Counted from the stretch's first letter, positions 36,777-47,456 are shown. The stretch is DNA of 64,000 nt from Aquabacterium sp. (GCF_016195855.1 NZ_JACPYU010000016.1:62001-126000); one strand, 5' to 3'. A program made the numbers and translations. Notes: generated from the sequence alone by a model not told the origin.

Positions 36777-38675
36777 ATGTTTCCACAGCAGCTGACCGAC
36801 TCCCGGGTCTTTGAGATCGCCAAGGCTTTGCTGGACGGTTTTGACCGCCACTACAAGATCTTCAGCGAAACCAGTGCGCAGTCCAAGAAGCGCTTTGAAC
36901 AGGCAGACTGGCACGGTCAGCAGACGGCACAGCGTGTGCGTATCGAGTTCTACGACCTGCGCGTGGAAGAGGCGGTCGAGCGTCTGGAAACCGACTATCA
37001 GGCCAGCACCTTGCCCATGGAGGTCTGGCATCAGATCAAGTTGTTCTACATCGGCTTGTTGACCGGGCACAAGCAGCCGGAATGTGCCGAGACCTTCTTC
37101 AACTCGGTCACCATCAAGATCCTTCATCGCAAGTACTACCGCAACGATTTCATCTTCGTGCGCCCCGCGGTGTCGACCGAGTACATCGACGACGAAGAAG
37201 GCGAGGGCAACGCCACCTTCCGGGCCTACTACCCGACGCGCGACAACCTGCGCGAGATGCTCAAGACCCTGGTCTTGAACTACGAGCTGGCCATCCCTTT
37301 TGATGATCTGGATCGCGACATCGGCTTTGTTTACGACGCGCTGCTGGAGCAGATCGGCAACGTCCGCCTGCGCACCAACTTCCAGATCCAGGTCCTGTCG
37401 TCCCTGTTCTTCCGCAACAAGGGGGCCTACATCGTCGGCAAGGTGGTCAACGGCTTCCGAAGCTTGCCGTTTGCCATCCCCATCCTGCACAACTCGAAGA
37501 ACCGGCTCTACATCGACGCGGCCTTGTTTGGCGAGGACGACCTGCTGGCCTTGTTCAGTTTTGCGCGCGCCTACTTCATGGTGAACATGCCGGTGCCATC
37601 AGCCTATGTGCAGTTCCTGCGCACACTGATGCCCCGCAAGCCACGGGGTGAGCTCTACAGCGCGATCGGTCTGCAAAAGCACGGCAAGAACCTGTTCTAC
37701 CGGGACTTCCTCTTTCACCTGAAGCATTCCAGCGACAAGTTCCGCATCGCGCCCGGTATCAAGGGCATGGTCATGCTGGTGTTCGACCTGCCGTCCTACC
37801 CGTTCGTGTTCAAGGTCATCAAGGACTACTTCCCGCCGCAGAAGGAAACCACGCGTGACATGATCATGGGCAAGTACCAGCTCGTGAAGCAGCACGACCG
37901 CGTGGGCCGCATGGCCGACTCGCTGGAGTTCACCAACGTGGCCTTTCCTCGCCACCGCTTCGATGAAGAGCTGATCGCGGAGCTCAAGAAGTTCGCGCCC
38001 AGCGTGATGGAAGAAGACGAGGATGGCCAGGTGCTGATCCTCAAGCACCTCTACATCGAGCGCCGCATGGTGCCGCTCAACATCTACATCCAGGAGGCGA
38101 CGGGCGAGTCGCTGGAGCATGCCGTGATCGAGTACGGCAACGCGCTCAAGGATCTGGTGGCGGCCAACATCTTCCCGGGCGACATGCTGTGGAAGAACTT
38201 TGGCGTGACGCGCAACGGCAAAGTCGTGTTCTACGACTATGACGAGATCGAGTACGTCACCGACTGCAACTTCCGCAAGGTGCCCGAGCCTCGCACCGAG
38301 GAAGACGAGATGTCAGGCGAGATCTGGTACAACGTCGGCCCGCACGATGTGTTCCCCGAAACCTTCGGGCCTTTCCTGCTGGGCGACCCGCGCGTGCGCA
38401 AGATCTTCATGGAACATCACGCCGATCTGCTGGAAGCCGACTTCTGGCAGCAGCACAAGGAGCGCATCAAGGCGGGCTATGTGCATGATGTGTTCCCGTA
38501 TGACCGGGCGCGCCGCTTCATCCACAAAATCCACCTGGAGCAGGTTCAGGCCGAACCTTCGGATGAGGTCGCACCGACTGAAGAGCCGGTGGATGTGCGG
38601 CCTCTCGGCCGCGAAGTGCATGATCAGGGGACGCTCTCCGGCTTCACAACCGGTGGCGCGGCCAGCGGGGACTAA
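36777..38675 (+). CDS. aceK: Isocitrate dehydrogenase kinase/phosphatase
   Basis: Bifunctional enzyme that phosphorylates and dephosphorylates isocitrate dehydrogenase, directing carbon to the TCA cycle or the glyoxylate bypass. The 632-residue product carries the nucleotide-binding stretch [18 protein letters not shown]. The kinase-like core includes [18 protein letters not shown] and [15 protein letters not shown]. The C-terminal 45 residues (Glu/Pro/Gly-rich) extend beyond the E. coli protein. aceA and aceB are not in the window. Here it follows the carbonic anhydrase gene by 18 bases, probably as one transcript; both act around C1/C2 carbon metabolism. Confidence 0.97.
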   Translation: MFPQQLTDSRVFEIAKALLDGFDRHYKIFSETSAQSKKRFEQADWHGQQTAQRVRIEFYDLRVEEAVERLETDYQASTLPMEVWHQIKLFYIGLLTGHKQPECAETFFNSVTIKILHRKYYRNDFIFVRPAVSTEYIDDEEGEGNATFRAYYPTRDNLREMLKTLVLNYELAIPFDDLDRDIGFVYDALLEQIGNVRLRTNFQIQVLSSLFFRNKGAYIVGKVVNGFRSLPFAIPILHNSKNRLYIDAALFGEDDLLALFSFARAYFMVNMPVPSAYVQFLRTLMPRKPRGELYSAIGLQKHGKNLFYRDFLFHLKHSSDKFRIAPGIKGMVMLVFDLPSYPFVFKVIKDYFPPQKETTRDMIMGKYQLVKQHDRVGRMADSLEFTNVAFPRHRFDEELIAELKKFAPSVMEEDEDGQVLILKHLYIERRMVPLNIYIQEATGESLEHAVIEYGNALKDLVAANIFPGDMLWKNFGVTRNGKVVFYDYDEIEYVTDCNFRKVPEPRTEEDEMSGEIWYNVGPHDVFPETFGPFLLGDPRVRKIFMEHHADLLEADFWQQHKERIKAGYVHDVFPYDRARRFIHKIHLEQVQAEPSDEVAPTEEPVDVRPLGREVHDQGTLSGFTTGGAASGD

Positions 38676-38708
38676 AGCCCTATGCCGGTGGCCGCTGGGG
38701 CCCCTGCA

Positions 38709-39551
38709 TCACCAGAGTTGCCACCAGGGCTTCTTGACCGGGGTGGGGCGCTCGGTGACAGCCTGGTCACCCAGGTAGCCGCTGTTGGGGAAGCTCTGCT
38801 TGAGCACGCGTTGCGCGTCATCACGCAATTGCGTCAGGCCCAGCTTGTCGTAGCTCTGGACCATGATGTAGAGCGCCTCTTCGATGGCGGGCGACTGGCG
38901 GTAGTCCTTGACAGCTTGCTGGGCGCGGTTGGCCGCAGCCAGGTAGGCCCCGCGACGCAGGTAGTAGCGCGCCACATGCACTTCGCCGGCAGCCAGCGAG
39001 TTGACGATGTGGTTCATGCGCAGGCGCGCGTCGGGCGTGTACTTCGAGGCGGGGAAGCGCTCGCTCAGCAGCCGGAAGGATTCGTAGGCGTCGCGCGAGG
39101 CCTGTTGGTCTCGCTCTGACAGGTCCTGGCTGGCCAGGCGGCCGAACAAGCCCAGGTCATCGTTGAAGTTGATCAGGCCTTGCAGGTAGTAGGCGTAGTC
39201 CAGCGCAGGGCTGGTCGGGTGCAGGCGGATGAAGCGTTCCAGCTTGGCCAGGGCCTGCGCTTTTTCGCCTGTCTTGTAGTACGAGTAAGCCAGGTCGATC
39301 TGCGCCTGTTGTGCCAGGATCGTGCCGGAGGCGCGTGCCTCGACCTTTTCCAGGCGCTTGATGGCGTTCTCGTAATTGCCGTCAGCCGCTTCTTCCTTGG
39401 CGTCTGCGTACAATTTGTCCGGGCTGATGTTGGCAAACTCGTCTTGAGGAGCCGATCCGCATGCCGCCATCAGGGCGCTCACAGCCAGTGCCAGCAGGCC
39501 GGCACGTTGACCGGTCCAGGTGCTCCAAGAGGTGTTCTTCAGCAGTTTCAC
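38709..39551 (-). CDS. bamD: Outer membrane assembly lipoprotein BamD
   Basis: Essential TPR lipoprotein of the BAM complex that inserts beta-barrel proteins into the outer membrane. The 280-residue product has a signal peptide ending in LMAAC, lipidated Cys31, then five TPR units (ADGNYENAIKRLEKVEAR, GEKAQALAKLERFIRLHP, YLQGLINFNDDLGLFGR, FPASKYTPDARLRM). I chose GTG 39551, which gives a short basic start before the hydrophobic stretch; the frame stays open far upstream by chance. It is divergent from rluD, as in E. coli and many proteobacteria. Confidence 0.95.
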   Translation of the reverse strand: MKLLKNTSWSTWTGQRAGLLALAVSALMAACGSAPQDEFANISPDKLYADAKEEAADGNYENAIKRLEKVEARASGTILAQQAQIDLAYSYYKTGEKAQALAKLERFIRLHPTSPALDYAYYLQGLINFNDDLGLFGRLASQDLSERDQQASRDAYESFRLLSERFPASKYTPDARLRMNHIVNSLAAGEVHVARYYLRRGAYLAAANRAQQAVKDYRQSPAIEEALYIMVQSYDKLGLTQLRDDAQRVLKQSFPNSGYLGDQAVTERPTPVKKPWWQLW

Positions 39552-39662
39552 GTGTGTATGTTGCGGATCGCTCCGCTTGCAGTTCCGCCTTGCAGCGCCA
39601 GAACCCGCAGTATAGAAGCCCTCTGCCTTTTCTTTTTTCCGCTTACCAGGTTTGTTTGCCAC

Positions 39663-40757
39663 ATGGCCCGTCGCACCCCCGTTGAATCTCCGTCGCCCAC
39701 CACAGGCGTTTCCCCCGAAGTGGTCGATCTCGATCTCGCGGACGACGAATGGCTGGAGCCATCCGATGTCATGCCGGTGGCCCCGCCCAAGGAGCCCGAG
39801 CGCCGGGTGTGGGACGTGAGCGAAGCCGCGCATGGCCAGCGTCTGGATGTGTTTCTGGTTTCCGGCGCCTCCGAGTTTTCTCGCAATCACCTCAAGCACC
39901 TGGTCGAGGAGGGTTGCGTCGAGGTCGATGGCAAGGTGGCGAACTCGGCCTCGCGCAAGGTACTGGCCGGGCAGCGCGTGGCGGTGTTGCTCAAGCCCAC
40001 GGCGCAAAGCCAGGCCTTTGTGCCCGAGCCCATGGACCTGCCCATCGTTTTTGAAGACGAGCACCTGCTGGTGGTCAACAAGCCCGCGGGATGGGTTGTG
40101 CACCCAGCGGCAGGCAACTGGACGGGGACGCTCATGAACGGCCTGCTGGCGCACCATGCGGGCGCCGTGAACCTGCCTCGCGCCGGGATCGTGCACCGGC
40201 TGGACAAGGACACCAGCGGCCTGATGGTGGTGGGCAAGACCCTGGCAGCGGTCACGGCCTTGACGCGTGCCATTGCCGCACGCGAGGTCAGCCGGCAGTA
40301 CCTCGCGCTGGTGCATGGCATGCCCCCCGAGTCGTTCACGGTCGAGTCCTCCATCGGCCGCGACCCCGTCACCCGGATCAAGATGGCCGTGGTGCCTTCG
40401 GGCAAACCTGCGCGCACGGATGTGCAGCGTCTGCTGGTGGGTGAGTGGGCTCCGGCGTCGCCAGCGGGCAAGGGTGAGCGCGCGGCGCCGCGCAGCTTCA
40501 GCGGGGTGTTGTGCACCTTGCACACCGGGCGGACGCACCAGATCCGTGTGCATCTCAGCAGCCGGCGTTACCCGCTGGTGGCCGATGCGCTCTATGGCGG
40601 CGCGCAGGCACTGGGCATGACCCGCCAGGCGCTGCATGCCGCCCGCCTGTCCTTCCTGCATCCGATCAAGGGCGAATTGCTGAAATTCGAGGCGCCGCTG
40701 CCAGAGGACATGGCCCAGGCCTGGGCACTTTTGTCTGACGCTGGCGGGGCGGTTTGA
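39663..40757 (+). CDS. rluD: 23S rRNA pseudouridine synthase RluD
   Basis: Forms pseudouridines 1911, 1915 and 1917 (E. coli numbering) in helix 69 of 23S rRNA, important for subunit joining. The 364-residue protein has an acidic, Pro-rich head (1-45) and an S4 domain at about 58-110. The catalytic HRLDKDTSG motif has Asp181, and TGRTHQIRVHLSSRRYPLVAD lies near the end. ATG 39663 is the first sensible start after the bamD leader. The frame is open through the antisense of bamD but without any start signal. pgeF/yfiH, often downstream, is absent. Confidence 0.95.
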   Translation: MARRTPVESPSPTTGVSPEVVDLDLADDEWLEPSDVMPVAPPKEPERRVWDVSEAAHGQRLDVFLVSGASEFSRNHLKHLVEEGCVEVDGKVANSASRKVLAGQRVAVLLKPTAQSQAFVPEPMDLPIVFEDEHLLVVNKPAGWVVHPAAGNWTGTLMNGLLAHHAGAVNLPRAGIVHRLDKDTSGLMVVGKTLAAVTALTRAIAAREVSRQYLALVHGMPPESFTVESSIGRDPVTRIKMAVVPSGKPARTDVQRLLVGEWAPASPAGKGERAAPRSFSGVLCTLHTGRTHQIRVHLSSRRYPLVADALYGGAQALGMTRQALHAARLSFLHPIKGELLKFEAPLPEDMAQAWALLSDAGGAV

Positions 40758-40788
40758 TGATCTGTGCCATGGCAAGGCGCAACTGGTG

Positions 40789-40911
40789 CATAATGCATCG
40801 ACAAACAACGGGCGCAGAGCCCGGATACAGGCGGCTTTTCAAAAAGCCGAGCAAGGGTTGAAGCGCCTCCTGGCGCTCCCCGGCCTGATCACCTCACAGA
40901 GGTTCCTTTTT
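40789..40911 (+). ncRNA. Candidate structured RNA or leader upstream of scpB
   Basis: A CATAAT -10-like hexamer (40789-40794) is followed by stacked stem-loops: CGGGC/GCCCG (40809-40823), CGGCTT/AAGCCG (40832-40849) and AGCGCC/GGCGCT with a TCCT loop (40862-40877). A last small hairpin ACCTC-ACA-GAGGT (40891-40903) runs into TCCTTTTT. An outer CCCGGC/GCCGGG pair (40879-40884 with 40916-40921) can enclose that last hairpin. If transcribed alone this would be an RNA of about 110 nt; otherwise it is a structured leader of scpB-rluB. No -35 is convincing, and I recognise no Rfam family. Confidence 0.35.
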
Positions 40912-41040
40912 ACAAGCCGGGCGGAAAACGCCTCGTGTAACCCGACTCGCGGACTCGCCACGTGACAACAAGCGTGTCCGCCTGCTTTGAATGTCGTCCG
41001 CAAGCCCTGCAAGGCAGCCCGACCCTATTCGATTGAAGAG

Positions 41041-41766
41041 ATGGAAGTCCTCAATCCTCAGGATGCCCAGTGCATTCTTGAAGCGGCGCTGATGTGCGCC
41101 GATCGGCCCATGACGGTGCGCGAGATGCGCCAGTTGTTCGACGACACGATGTCGGCGGATTCCGTGCTCGCCTTGCTGGCGGAATTGAGCGCGCGCTGGG
41201 ATGGGCGAGGGGTCGAGTTGCGTCAGGTGGCCCACGGGTGGCGCTTCCAGACGCGTGCCGGGGTGCAGGCCCATCTGGATCGCCTCAATCCAGAGAAGCC
41301 GCCCAAGTACTCGCGGGCGACGCTGGAGACGCTGGCCATCATTGCCTACAAGCAGCCCGTGACCCGCGGCGACATTGAAGACATCCGTGGTGTGACAGTC
41401 AGCGCCAACATCGTCAAGCAACTGGAAGACCGGGGCTGGATCGAGGTGATTGGCCACCGCGATGGGCCTGGCAGGCCAAGCCTGTTCGCCACCACCAGGC
41501 AGTTCCTGGATGACCTGGGGCTGGCCTCGCTCAACCAGTTGCCGACACTGGATGGCTTGCCGGTCAGCCAGGCCTTGCTGCCAGGTCTTGAAGAGGCTGA
41601 TACCGATGAGGCGCCGGCCGATGAGGCAGGCCCGACGCAAGACCAGGCCTCCTTGCTGGAGGCGCCTGCTGGCGAGACCCTGATTCAGGCTGAGCCCGCG
41701 CTCCAAGAGGAAGCCGCGCTGCAGTCACCCGATACCGAACCGAACACAGAATTTCCTGCTCCATGA
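41041..41766 (+). CDS. scpB: Segregation and condensation protein B
   Basis: Winged-helix subunit of the SMC-ScpA-ScpB complex that compacts and separates chromosomes. The 241-residue product begins [20 protein letters not shown] and contains the two winged-helix units, with [30 protein letters not shown] as the family hallmark spread over the expected span. The C-terminal 60 residues are acidic and Ala/Glu-rich. I chose ATG 41041; a TTG at 40987 would add 18 residues. scpA is not adjacent. The stop overlaps the rluB ATG by four bases, a conserved scpB-rluB pairing. Confidence 0.93.
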   Translation: MEVLNPQDAQCILEAALMCADRPMTVREMRQLFDDTMSADSVLALLAELSARWDGRGVELRQVAHGWRFQTRAGVQAHLDRLNPEKPPKYSRATLETLAIIAYKQPVTRGDIEDIRGVTVSANIVKQLEDRGWIEVIGHRDGPGRPSLFATTRQFLDDLGLASLNQLPTLDGLPVSQALLPGLEEADTDEAPADEAGPTQDQASLLEAPAGETLIQAEPALQEEAALQSPDTEPNTEFPAP

Positions 41767-43829
41767 CCACAGACAACGTGCCCATGCAAGATCCCAATGA
41801 ACAGCCTTTGGTCACCGAAGAGGTGGTCAAGCCCAAGCGAGCCCGCCGCCCGAAGGTGACTGAGGACGCAGCGCCGCAAGCCGAGGCCGTGGCCTCTACC
41901 GAGGAGGCCGCGGTGCCCGCCAAGAAAGTCGCGCCGCGCCGCAAGAAGGTCGTTGAGGCTGAGGTGCCTGCGGCGGCAGAAGTCGCTGCAGCGGCCGAGT
42001 CCGGTGGCGACGACCTTGCGCCGGCCAAGCCCAAGCGCGCGCCTCGCAAGAAGGCTGCGGAAGTGGTCGAGGCCGCATCTGCCGATGAGGTGCAGGATGC
42101 CCCCCGCGAAGCGGCACCCCAGGCACCTGCCGCACCGGTGCAGGCTGAATTGGCGCTGCAAGGCGACGTGACCGAGCAGGTGTCTGATGCACCTGCCCAG
42201 GCCGGTGAGCAGCGCCCCGAAGGGCGTGGCAACCGCCGTGAGCGTGATCGGGATCGCCAGCGCGGCCCGCGTGGCGATCGCCCACCTCGTCAGGATCAGG
42301 TCATGGCTGCGGCTGATGGTGAAGAGCGCGCCGTGCAAGACGGCGAAGGCCTTGAAGGTGCCGGTGAGCCGGGCGAGCAGCGTCCCTCGCGCCGTGCCGC
42401 CATCGCCGCTGAGCAGGCCACCGAGGTGTATGCCGAGTTGCTGTCGGGTGATTTCGACAAGCAGCGCGAAGAAGAGGCCGCCGAGGCGGCTGCGGCAGAA
42501 GAAAGCGGCCCTTACAAGCGCGTTCTGCGCCCCGAACCTGACGCACCCAAGCTGCAGAAGGTGCTGGCGCAAGCCGGCGTCGGGTCGCGTCGCGACATCG
42601 AGCAGATGATCGAAGACGGCCGCATCGAGGTCAACGACCAGGTTGCCCACATCGGTCAGCGCATTTCCTTTGGTGACCGCATCAAGGTGGCCGGCCGCCC
42701 GATCCGGGTCCGCATTGCGCCGCCGCCCGCGCGCATCCTGGCCTATCACAAGCCGACCGGCGAAGTGGTCACGCACGACGATCCCCAAGGTCGTCCGACG
42801 GTGTTCCAGCGCCTGCCACGCCTGCAAAACGGCAAGTGGATGTCGGTTGGCCGTCTGGACCTCAATACCGAAGGCCTGCTGCTGTTCACGAACTCGGGCG
42901 AGCTGGCCAATCAGCTGATGCATCCCCGCTTCGGCGTGGAGCGTGAGTACGCTGTTCGCGTGCTGGGTACCCTGGATGAGGTCGCCCGCAACAAGCTCCT
43001 GTCTGGTGTCGAAATCGAAGGTCAATCGGCCTCTTTCGTGTCCATCAGCAAGGGCGAAGGTGAGGGCGTGAACCAGTGGTATCGCGTGGTCATCACCGAA
43101 GGCCGCAACCGCGAAGTTCGCAAGCTGTTTGACGCTGTGGGCCTGACGGTCAATCGCCTGATCCGCGTGCGTTACGGCGCCATCGTGCTGCCGCGTGGTC
43201 TCAAGCGTGGCATCTGGGTCGAGCTGGGCGAGTCGGACGTGCGTGCCGTGAAGTCGCTGGCAGGCATGGACCGGCAGGAGTTTGGGCAGGGCCAAGGTCA
43301 AGGCCAGGGGCAAGGTCGTGGCGGCAAGGGCCAAGGTCAAGGCCAAGGCCAGCAAAAGAGCCAGCAGGGCTTCAAGGGCAAGCCGCAGCAAGGTCGTGGT
43401 GGCCAGCAGGGTCAGCAGGACCAGCGCGGTGGCCGTCCGCAAAATGGCGGTCAAGGCGGCGGCCAAGGTGGTGGTCAGGGCGGCTTTGGCAACAAGCAGC
43501 AACGTGGCCCCATGCAGGATCGCCCCCAGGCGCCTCGCCACGACATGGACGACGATCTGGACCACATCGGGCCGATCCCCAACCCCCTGGAGCAGACCTT
43601 CGACAAGCGTTTTGTGAAGGGTTCCAAGCGCATTACTGCCGGATTTGGTCGTCCTGACCAGAACCACGGGCAAGACCAGGGCGGTCAGAAGAAGGGCCAG
43701 GGCCCTCGTCAACCCGATCCGCTGCAGACCTCTGTGGGCTACATCGGCGCCGATGCCTACTTCGGCAAGACCGGTGGTGGTGGCCGTCGCGGCGGTGGCG
43801 GCGGCGGTGGTGGCCGCGGTCGCCGTTGA
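41763..43829 (+). CDS. rluB: 23S rRNA pseudouridine synthase RluB with long disordered ends
   Basis: Forms pseudouridine 2605 (E. coli numbering) in 23S rRNA. The catalytic core is ordinary: an S4 domain from about 262 ([20 protein letters not shown]), then [13 protein letters not shown] near 363 with the catalytic Asp, and [14 protein letters not shown]. The 688-residue protein is more than twice the E. coli length. Residues 1-260 are Ala/Glu/Lys/Arg-rich, and from about 505 to the end Gly/Gln-rich repeats (GQGQGQ, GGQGGG) lead to a final Gly/Arg tail. These ends are probably RNA-binding disordered regions. Translation is coupled to scpB (ATGA). Confidence 0.93.
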   Translation: MTTDNVPMQDPNEQPLVTEEVVKPKRARRPKVTEDAAPQAEAVASTEEAAVPAKKVAPRRKKVVEAEVPAAAEVAAAAESGGDDLAPAKPKRAPRKKAAEVVEAASADEVQDAPREAAPQAPAAPVQAELALQGDVTEQVSDAPAQAGEQRPEGRGNRRERDRDRQRGPRGDRPPRQDQVMAAADGEERAVQDGEGLEGAGEPGEQRPSRRAAIAAEQATEVYAELLSGDFDKQREEEAAEAAAAEESGPYKRVLRPEPDAPKLQKVLAQAGVGSRRDIEQMIEDGRIEVNDQVAHIGQRISFGDRIKVAGRPIRVRIAPPPARILAYHKPTGEVVTHDDPQGRPTVFQRLPRLQNGKWMSVGRLDLNTEGLLLFTNSGELANQLMHPRFGVEREYAVRVLGTLDEVARNKLLSGVEIEGQSASFVSISKGEGEGVNQWYRVVITEGRNREVRKLFDAVGLTVNRLIRVRYGAIVLPRGLKRGIWVELGESDVRAVKSLAGMDRQEFGQGQGQGQGQGRGGKGQGQGQGQQKSQQGFKGKPQQGRGGQQGQQDQRGGRPQNGGQGGGQGGGQGGFGNKQQRGPMQDRPQAPRHDMDDDLDHIGPIPNPLEQTFDKRFVKGSKRITAGFGRPDQNHGQDQGGQKKGQGPRQPDPLQTSVGYIGADAYFGKTGGGGRRGGGGGGGGRGRR
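43285..43500 (+). repeat. Gly/Gln codon repeat tract inside rluB
   Basis: Short direct repeats of GGTCAAGGCCAG-like units encode runs of Gly-Gln. They are imperfect but close enough in sequence for slippage-type length change. They lie entirely inside the rluB frame. Confidence 0.6.
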
Positions 43830-43868
43830 TTTCATCAAGTGACATGACAGCGCTCAGGGAAACCCGCG

Positions 43869-43928
43869 TTGACAAGTCACCGTTTCAATCTTGTATTGCA
43901 TTGCACTGACACCTTCGCACAGTACAAT
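43869..43928 (+). promoter_or_regulatory. Two tandem candidate promoters of ndk
   Basis: The first is TTGACA (43869-43874), 17 bp, TGTATT (43892-43897). The second is TTGCAC (43901-43906), 16 bp, TACAAT (43923-43928). The second would start transcription near 43935, about 32 bases before the ATG, and a good AGGAG ribosome site lies between. The second is the better overall match. Confidence 0.6.
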
Positions 43929-43966
43929 GCTGGGTTTTGTCAAATCTGCCGACTCAGGAGAACTAA

Positions 43967-44392
43967 ATGGCTATCGAACGCACCCTCTCGATCATCAAAC
44001 CCGACGCCGTTGCCAAGAACGTCATCGGTCAAATCATCAGCCGCTTTGAAGGCGCTGGCCTGAAGGTCGCCGCTGCCAAGCTGGTGCAACTGTCGCAAGC
44101 CGAAGCCGAAGCCTTCTACGCTGTGCACGCTGCCCGTCCTTTCTTCAAGGACCTGGTGAGTTTCATGATCTCCGGCCCCGTGTTCGTGCAAGTGCTCGAA
44201 GGCGAAGGCGCCATCCTGAAGAACCGCGACCTGATGGGCGCCACCGACCCCAAGAAGGCCGAAAAGGGCACCATCCGCGCTGACTTCGCTGACAGCATCG
44301 ACGCCAACGCCGTGCACGGCTCTGACGCCGCTGAAACCGCTGCCGTTGAAATCGCTTTCTTCTTCCCCGCTCTGAACGTCTACGCCCGCTGA
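43967..44392 (+). CDS. ndk: Nucleoside diphosphate kinase
   Basis: Transfers the gamma phosphate among nucleoside triphosphates through a phosphohistidine. The 141-residue product shows [18 protein letters not shown], the nucleotide-binding loop and the active-site His117 in NAVHGSDA. It is of standard length. An AGGAG ribosome site precedes ATG 43967 by seven bases. It is followed by rlmN after 29 bases. The ndk-rlmN-pilW-rodZ-ispG-hisS order is typical for this group. Confidence 0.98.
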   Translation: MAIERTLSIIKPDAVAKNVIGQIISRFEGAGLKVAAAKLVQLSQAEAEAFYAVHAARPFFKDLVSFMISGPVFVQVLEGEGAILKNRDLMGATDPKKAEKGTIRADFADSIDANAVHGSDAAETAAVEIAFFFPALNVYAR

Positions 44393-44421
44393 TTGGCGAC
44401 AAGCGTTGTTGTTGAAGAAGT

Positions 44422-45564
44422 ATGGACGCCGTCAACCTGCTGGACTATGACCTCGACGGGTTGACCGCGTTTTGCGAGCAACTGGGTGAAAAGCGTTTCC
44501 GCGCCACCCAGTTGTTCCGCTGGATCCATCAAAAAGGTGCGACCGATTTCGACCAGATGTCGGATCTCGCCAAGTCGCTGCGCGGCAAGCTCCAGGGTGT
44601 GGCCACCCTCAAACGTTTGCCCGTGATCAGTGAGCACGTTTCGTCCGACGGCACCATCAAGTGGCTGTTTGACGTGGGCGGCGGCAACGCCGTTGAAAGT
44701 GTCTACATCCCCGAAGACGATCGCGCCACGCTGTGCATTTCATCGCAGGCAGGTTGCGCCGTGGGCTGCCGTTTCTGCTCCACCGGCCATCAGGGTTTCA
44801 GTCGCAATCTCACCACGGGTGAGATCCTGGCCCAGTTGTGGCATGCCGAACACACGCTGCGTCAGCGTCTGGGCACTTCCGAGCGCATCGTCAGCAATGT
44901 CGTGATGATGGGGATGGGTGAGCCGCTGCAAAACTACAACGCGCTGGTGCCGGCCCTGAAGGTCATGCTCGATGACCACGGCTACGGCCTGTCGCGTCGG
45001 CGCGTCACCGTGTCGACCTCGGGCGTGGTGCCCATGATCGAGCGCCTGAAGCACGACTGCCCGGTCGCGCTGGCCGTGTCGCTGCATGCACCCAACGATG
45101 CCTTGCGTGACGAGCTGGTGCCGATCAACAAGAAGTACCCGATCCACGAATTGCTCGATGCCTGTCGCGATTACCTGACAGCCGCGCCGCGTGATTTCAT
45201 CACTTTCGAATACTGCATGCTCGATGGCGTCAATGACACCGACGAGCATGCCCGCGAGTTGATTGCCCTGGTCAAGGGACGCATCAACTGCAAATTCAAC
45301 CTGATTCCTTTCAATCCCTTCCCGCAATCGGGACTGCACCGTTCGCAAGCCGAACGCGTTCAGGCCTTTGCACGGATGCTGGCTGACGCGGGCATCATCA
45401 CCACGGTGCGCAAGACGCGGGGTGATGACATCGACGCGGCCTGTGGCCAGTTGGCCGGCGAAGTGCAGGATCGCACCAATGCGCGCGACCGCATGTTGCG
45501 CCAACCTGTCGAGGCCAAAGTGGCCGCCCCCAAGCCCGGGGAACGCAATCGCCACGCCCATTGA
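44422..45564 (+). CDS. rlmN: Dual-specificity rRNA/tRNA adenine-C2 methyltransferase RlmN
   Basis: Radical-SAM enzyme that methylates C2 of A2503 in 23S rRNA and A37 in some tRNAs. The 380-residue product has the iron-sulfur motif CAVGCRFC (Cys112, Cys116, Cys119). The second catalytic, methyl-carrying cysteine is Cys341 in [27 protein letters not shown] is the SAM-binding segment. It lies between ndk and pilW. Confidence 0.97.
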   Translation: MDAVNLLDYDLDGLTAFCEQLGEKRFRATQLFRWIHQKGATDFDQMSDLAKSLRGKLQGVATLKRLPVISEHVSSDGTIKWLFDVGGGNAVESVYIPEDDRATLCISSQAGCAVGCRFCSTGHQGFSRNLTTGEILAQLWHAEHTLRQRLGTSERIVSNVVMMGMGEPLQNYNALVPALKVMLDDHGYGLSRRRVTVSTSGVVPMIERLKHDCPVALAVSLHAPNDALRDELVPINKKYPIHELLDACRDYLTAAPRDFITFEYCMLDGVNDTDEHARELIALVKGRINCKFNLIPFNPFPQSGLHRSQAERVQAFARMLADAGIITTVRKTRGDDIDAACGQLAGEVQDRTNARDRMLRQPVEAKVAAPKPGERNRHAH

Positions 45565-45590
45565 GGCGCAGTGAGGGGCGCTGGAGCCTC

Positions 45591-45612
45591 TACACTGGAT
45601 CCCTTTCTTAGG
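45591..45612 (+). promoter_or_regulatory. Leader motif of pilW shared with bamB
   Basis: The leader reads TACACTGGA, four bases, then TTTCTTAGG. An almost identical block (TACTCTGGA, three bases, then TTTCTTAGG) lies before bamB at 50811-50831. The first part may be a -10 element and the last part merges with the ribosome site. The shared length suggests common promoter architecture or regulation, but two copies are few. Confidence 0.35.
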
Positions 45613-45622
45613 AGACTGCTGC

Positions 45623-46447
45623 ATGAGGATGCTTCGCTCGGTGGTGTTGACAGCTTGCTGGCTGGGTGCCTGCCTCATGGCGCTGGGGCAACTGGGTGGC
45701 TGCGCCGGTGGTCCGATGACCAGGGCGTCGTCGTCATCCGGCGACATCACCACCGCTTCGGATGAAGGTGATGTCCGCCGTCGTGCCCGGCTGCGCATGG
45801 AGCTGGCCTCCACGTATTACGCGCAAGGGCAATACAACACCGCACTGGACGAACTCAAGCAGGCTGTGGCCATTGATCCCTCCTTGCCCGATGCATATGA
45901 AATGCGTGCGCTGATCTATGACGCCATGGGCGAGACCGAGCGAGCCGAGTCGAACTACAAGCAGGCGCTGTCGCTGGATGAGCGCAACGGCAGCGTGTTG
46001 CACAACTATGGCTGGTACCTGTGTCGCAAGCGCCAGTATGCCGAGGCCGATGCCTTGTTCGAGCGCGCCGCTGCCTTGCCGCAGACCGTGGCCACCAGCA
46101 AGACCTTGCTGGTTCGTGGCGTCTGCCAGATCAATGCCGGCCTGTTCCCCGAGGCTGAAAAAACGCTGGCGCACTCCTATGAAATGGACCCGTCCAACCC
46201 CGCCACGGCTTACAACCTCGCATCGGTGCTTTACCGTCGCGGTGAGCTGGAGCGCGCGCGCTTTTACATCCGCCGTGTGAACAATGTGCCCAACCAGGTG
46301 ACGGCCGAGTCCCTGTGGCTGGCGATCCGCATCGAGCACCGCCTGGGCAACATCAATGGCCGCGACGAACTCGGCGCCCAACTGCGCAGCAAGTACCCGA
46401 CAGCCCGCGAGGCCAACGCACTGGAGATGGGGAAGTTCGATGACTGA
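45623..46447 (+). CDS. pilW: Type IV pilus biogenesis/stability lipoprotein PilW (PilF)
   Basis: TPR outer-membrane lipoprotein that helps the PilQ secretin assemble for type IV pili. The 274-residue product has a signal peptide ending in the lipobox LGGC, with lipidated Cys27. About five TPR repeats follow (YYAQGQYNTALDELKQAVAI, YDAMGETERAESNYKQALSL, CRKRQYAEADALFERAAAL, FPEAEKTLAHSYEMDP). An AGGAGA ribosome site precedes ATG 45623. The 3' end overlaps rodZ by eight bases. Confidence 0.92.
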   Translation: MRMLRSVVLTACWLGACLMALGQLGGCAGGPMTRASSSSGDITTASDEGDVRRRARLRMELASTYYAQGQYNTALDELKQAVAIDPSLPDAYEMRALIYDAMGETERAESNYKQALSLDERNGSVLHNYGWYLCRKRQYAEADALFERAAALPQTVATSKTLLVRGVCQINAGLFPEAEKTLAHSYEMDPSNPATAYNLASVLYRRGELERARFYIRRVNNVPNQVTAESLWLAIRIEHRLGNINGRDELGAQLRSKYPTAREANALEMGKFDD

Positions 46448-47456
46448 GCCGACGCCCATCATCCTGTCCTCGCCGGACGCGGGCAACCGTGGTGCGGGCG
46501 AGATCCTGCGCCGTGCACGCGAAGCCCAGAACATGACGCTGGAAGGTCTGGCAGCGACCATCAAGGTCACACCAGCCAAGCTGGAGGCGCTGGAGCTGGG
46601 TCAATTCGATCGTCTTCCGGATGCCAATTTCACGCGAGCCCTGGCGATGACGGTCTGCCGCGCACTCAAGGTGGACCCGTCTGAGGTGCTGGCAACCTTG
46701 CCAGCCGCCAAGCCCACGGCACTGGCCGAAGGCAAGCCCCCCTTGAACCAACCCTTCAAGGACGTGCGCGGCGGGTCGCCCTTGTTCGATCATCACTGGG
46801 ACTGGTCGAATTTGCTCAGCTTCAAATGGCTTGCGCCCATGTTGCTGTTGCTGGGGGCCCTGGGGATTTACGTTTTGCCTGATTCGGTGGATGTGCCTGC
46901 CTGGTTCCACCAGGTCCTGCAGATGGCGCCGCGTCCTGCCGAGGTGGCCAAGGCCGAGCAAGCAGCCTCTGCGACCCAGTTGGAGCCGCCTGTGGCCGCT
47001 TCAGCACCAGATCTGGCGGCGCTCCCAGCCGTGTCCGCGGAGTCCGCGGCCTCTGTGCCAGGCGTGGCCCTGCCGGTGTCGCCTGCTGCGTCTGGGGGCG
47101 TGTCCTCCTTGGTGCTGGACAGAACAGATGCAACCGCAGCCGCGCCAGCACCGGTTGCGGGGCAGGACCCCCGTCTGGTTCAGGCAGCGTCCGTGGCAGC
47201 GCCGGCCAGCGCGTCGTCTGGTGGCTCGTTGGTGTTGTCGGTGCGCGATCCCTCCTGGATCGAAGTGCGTGACGCCAAGGGTGGCAAGTTGCTGTCGCGC
47301 AATGTGCTGGCTGGTGAAACCGTGGCCCTGGATGGCCTGGCGCCACTGAGCCTTCGCATCGGCAATGCGCCTGGTGTGCAGTTGAGCTACAAGGGCCAGC
47401 CTGTTGATCTGACCGCTGCGACACGCAACAACGTGGCGCGCCTGGAATTGAAATGA
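46440..47456 (+). CDS. RodZ-like helix-turn-helix membrane protein
   Basis: Bitopic membrane protein of the RodZ type, which links the MreB cytoskeleton to the cell-wall machinery. The 338-residue product has a cytoplasmic Cro/CI-like helix-turn-helix domain (about 18-85) and a transmembrane segment (about 130-147). An Ala/Pro/Val-rich periplasmic linker follows, then a C-terminal DUF4115 domain (about 255-338; [19 protein letters not shown]). ATG 46440 overlaps the pilW stop. The stop overlaps the ispG ATG (ATGA). The neighbourhood pilW-rodZ-ispG-hisS is the usual rodZ context. Confidence 0.88.
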   Translation: MTEPTPIILSSPDAGNRGAGEILRRAREAQNMTLEGLAATIKVTPAKLEALELGQFDRLPDANFTRALAMTVCRALKVDPSEVLATLPAAKPTALAEGKPPLNQPFKDVRGGSPLFDHHWDWSNLLSFKWLAPMLLLLGALGIYVLPDSVDVPAWFHQVLQMAPRPAEVAKAEQAASATQLEPPVAASAPDLAALPAVSAESAASVPGVALPVSPAASGGVSSLVLDRTDATAAAPAPVAGQDPRLVQAASVAAPASASSGGSLVLSVRDPSWIEVRDAKGGKLLSRNVLAGETVALDGLAPLSLRIGNAPGVQLSYKGQPVDLTAATRNNVARLELK

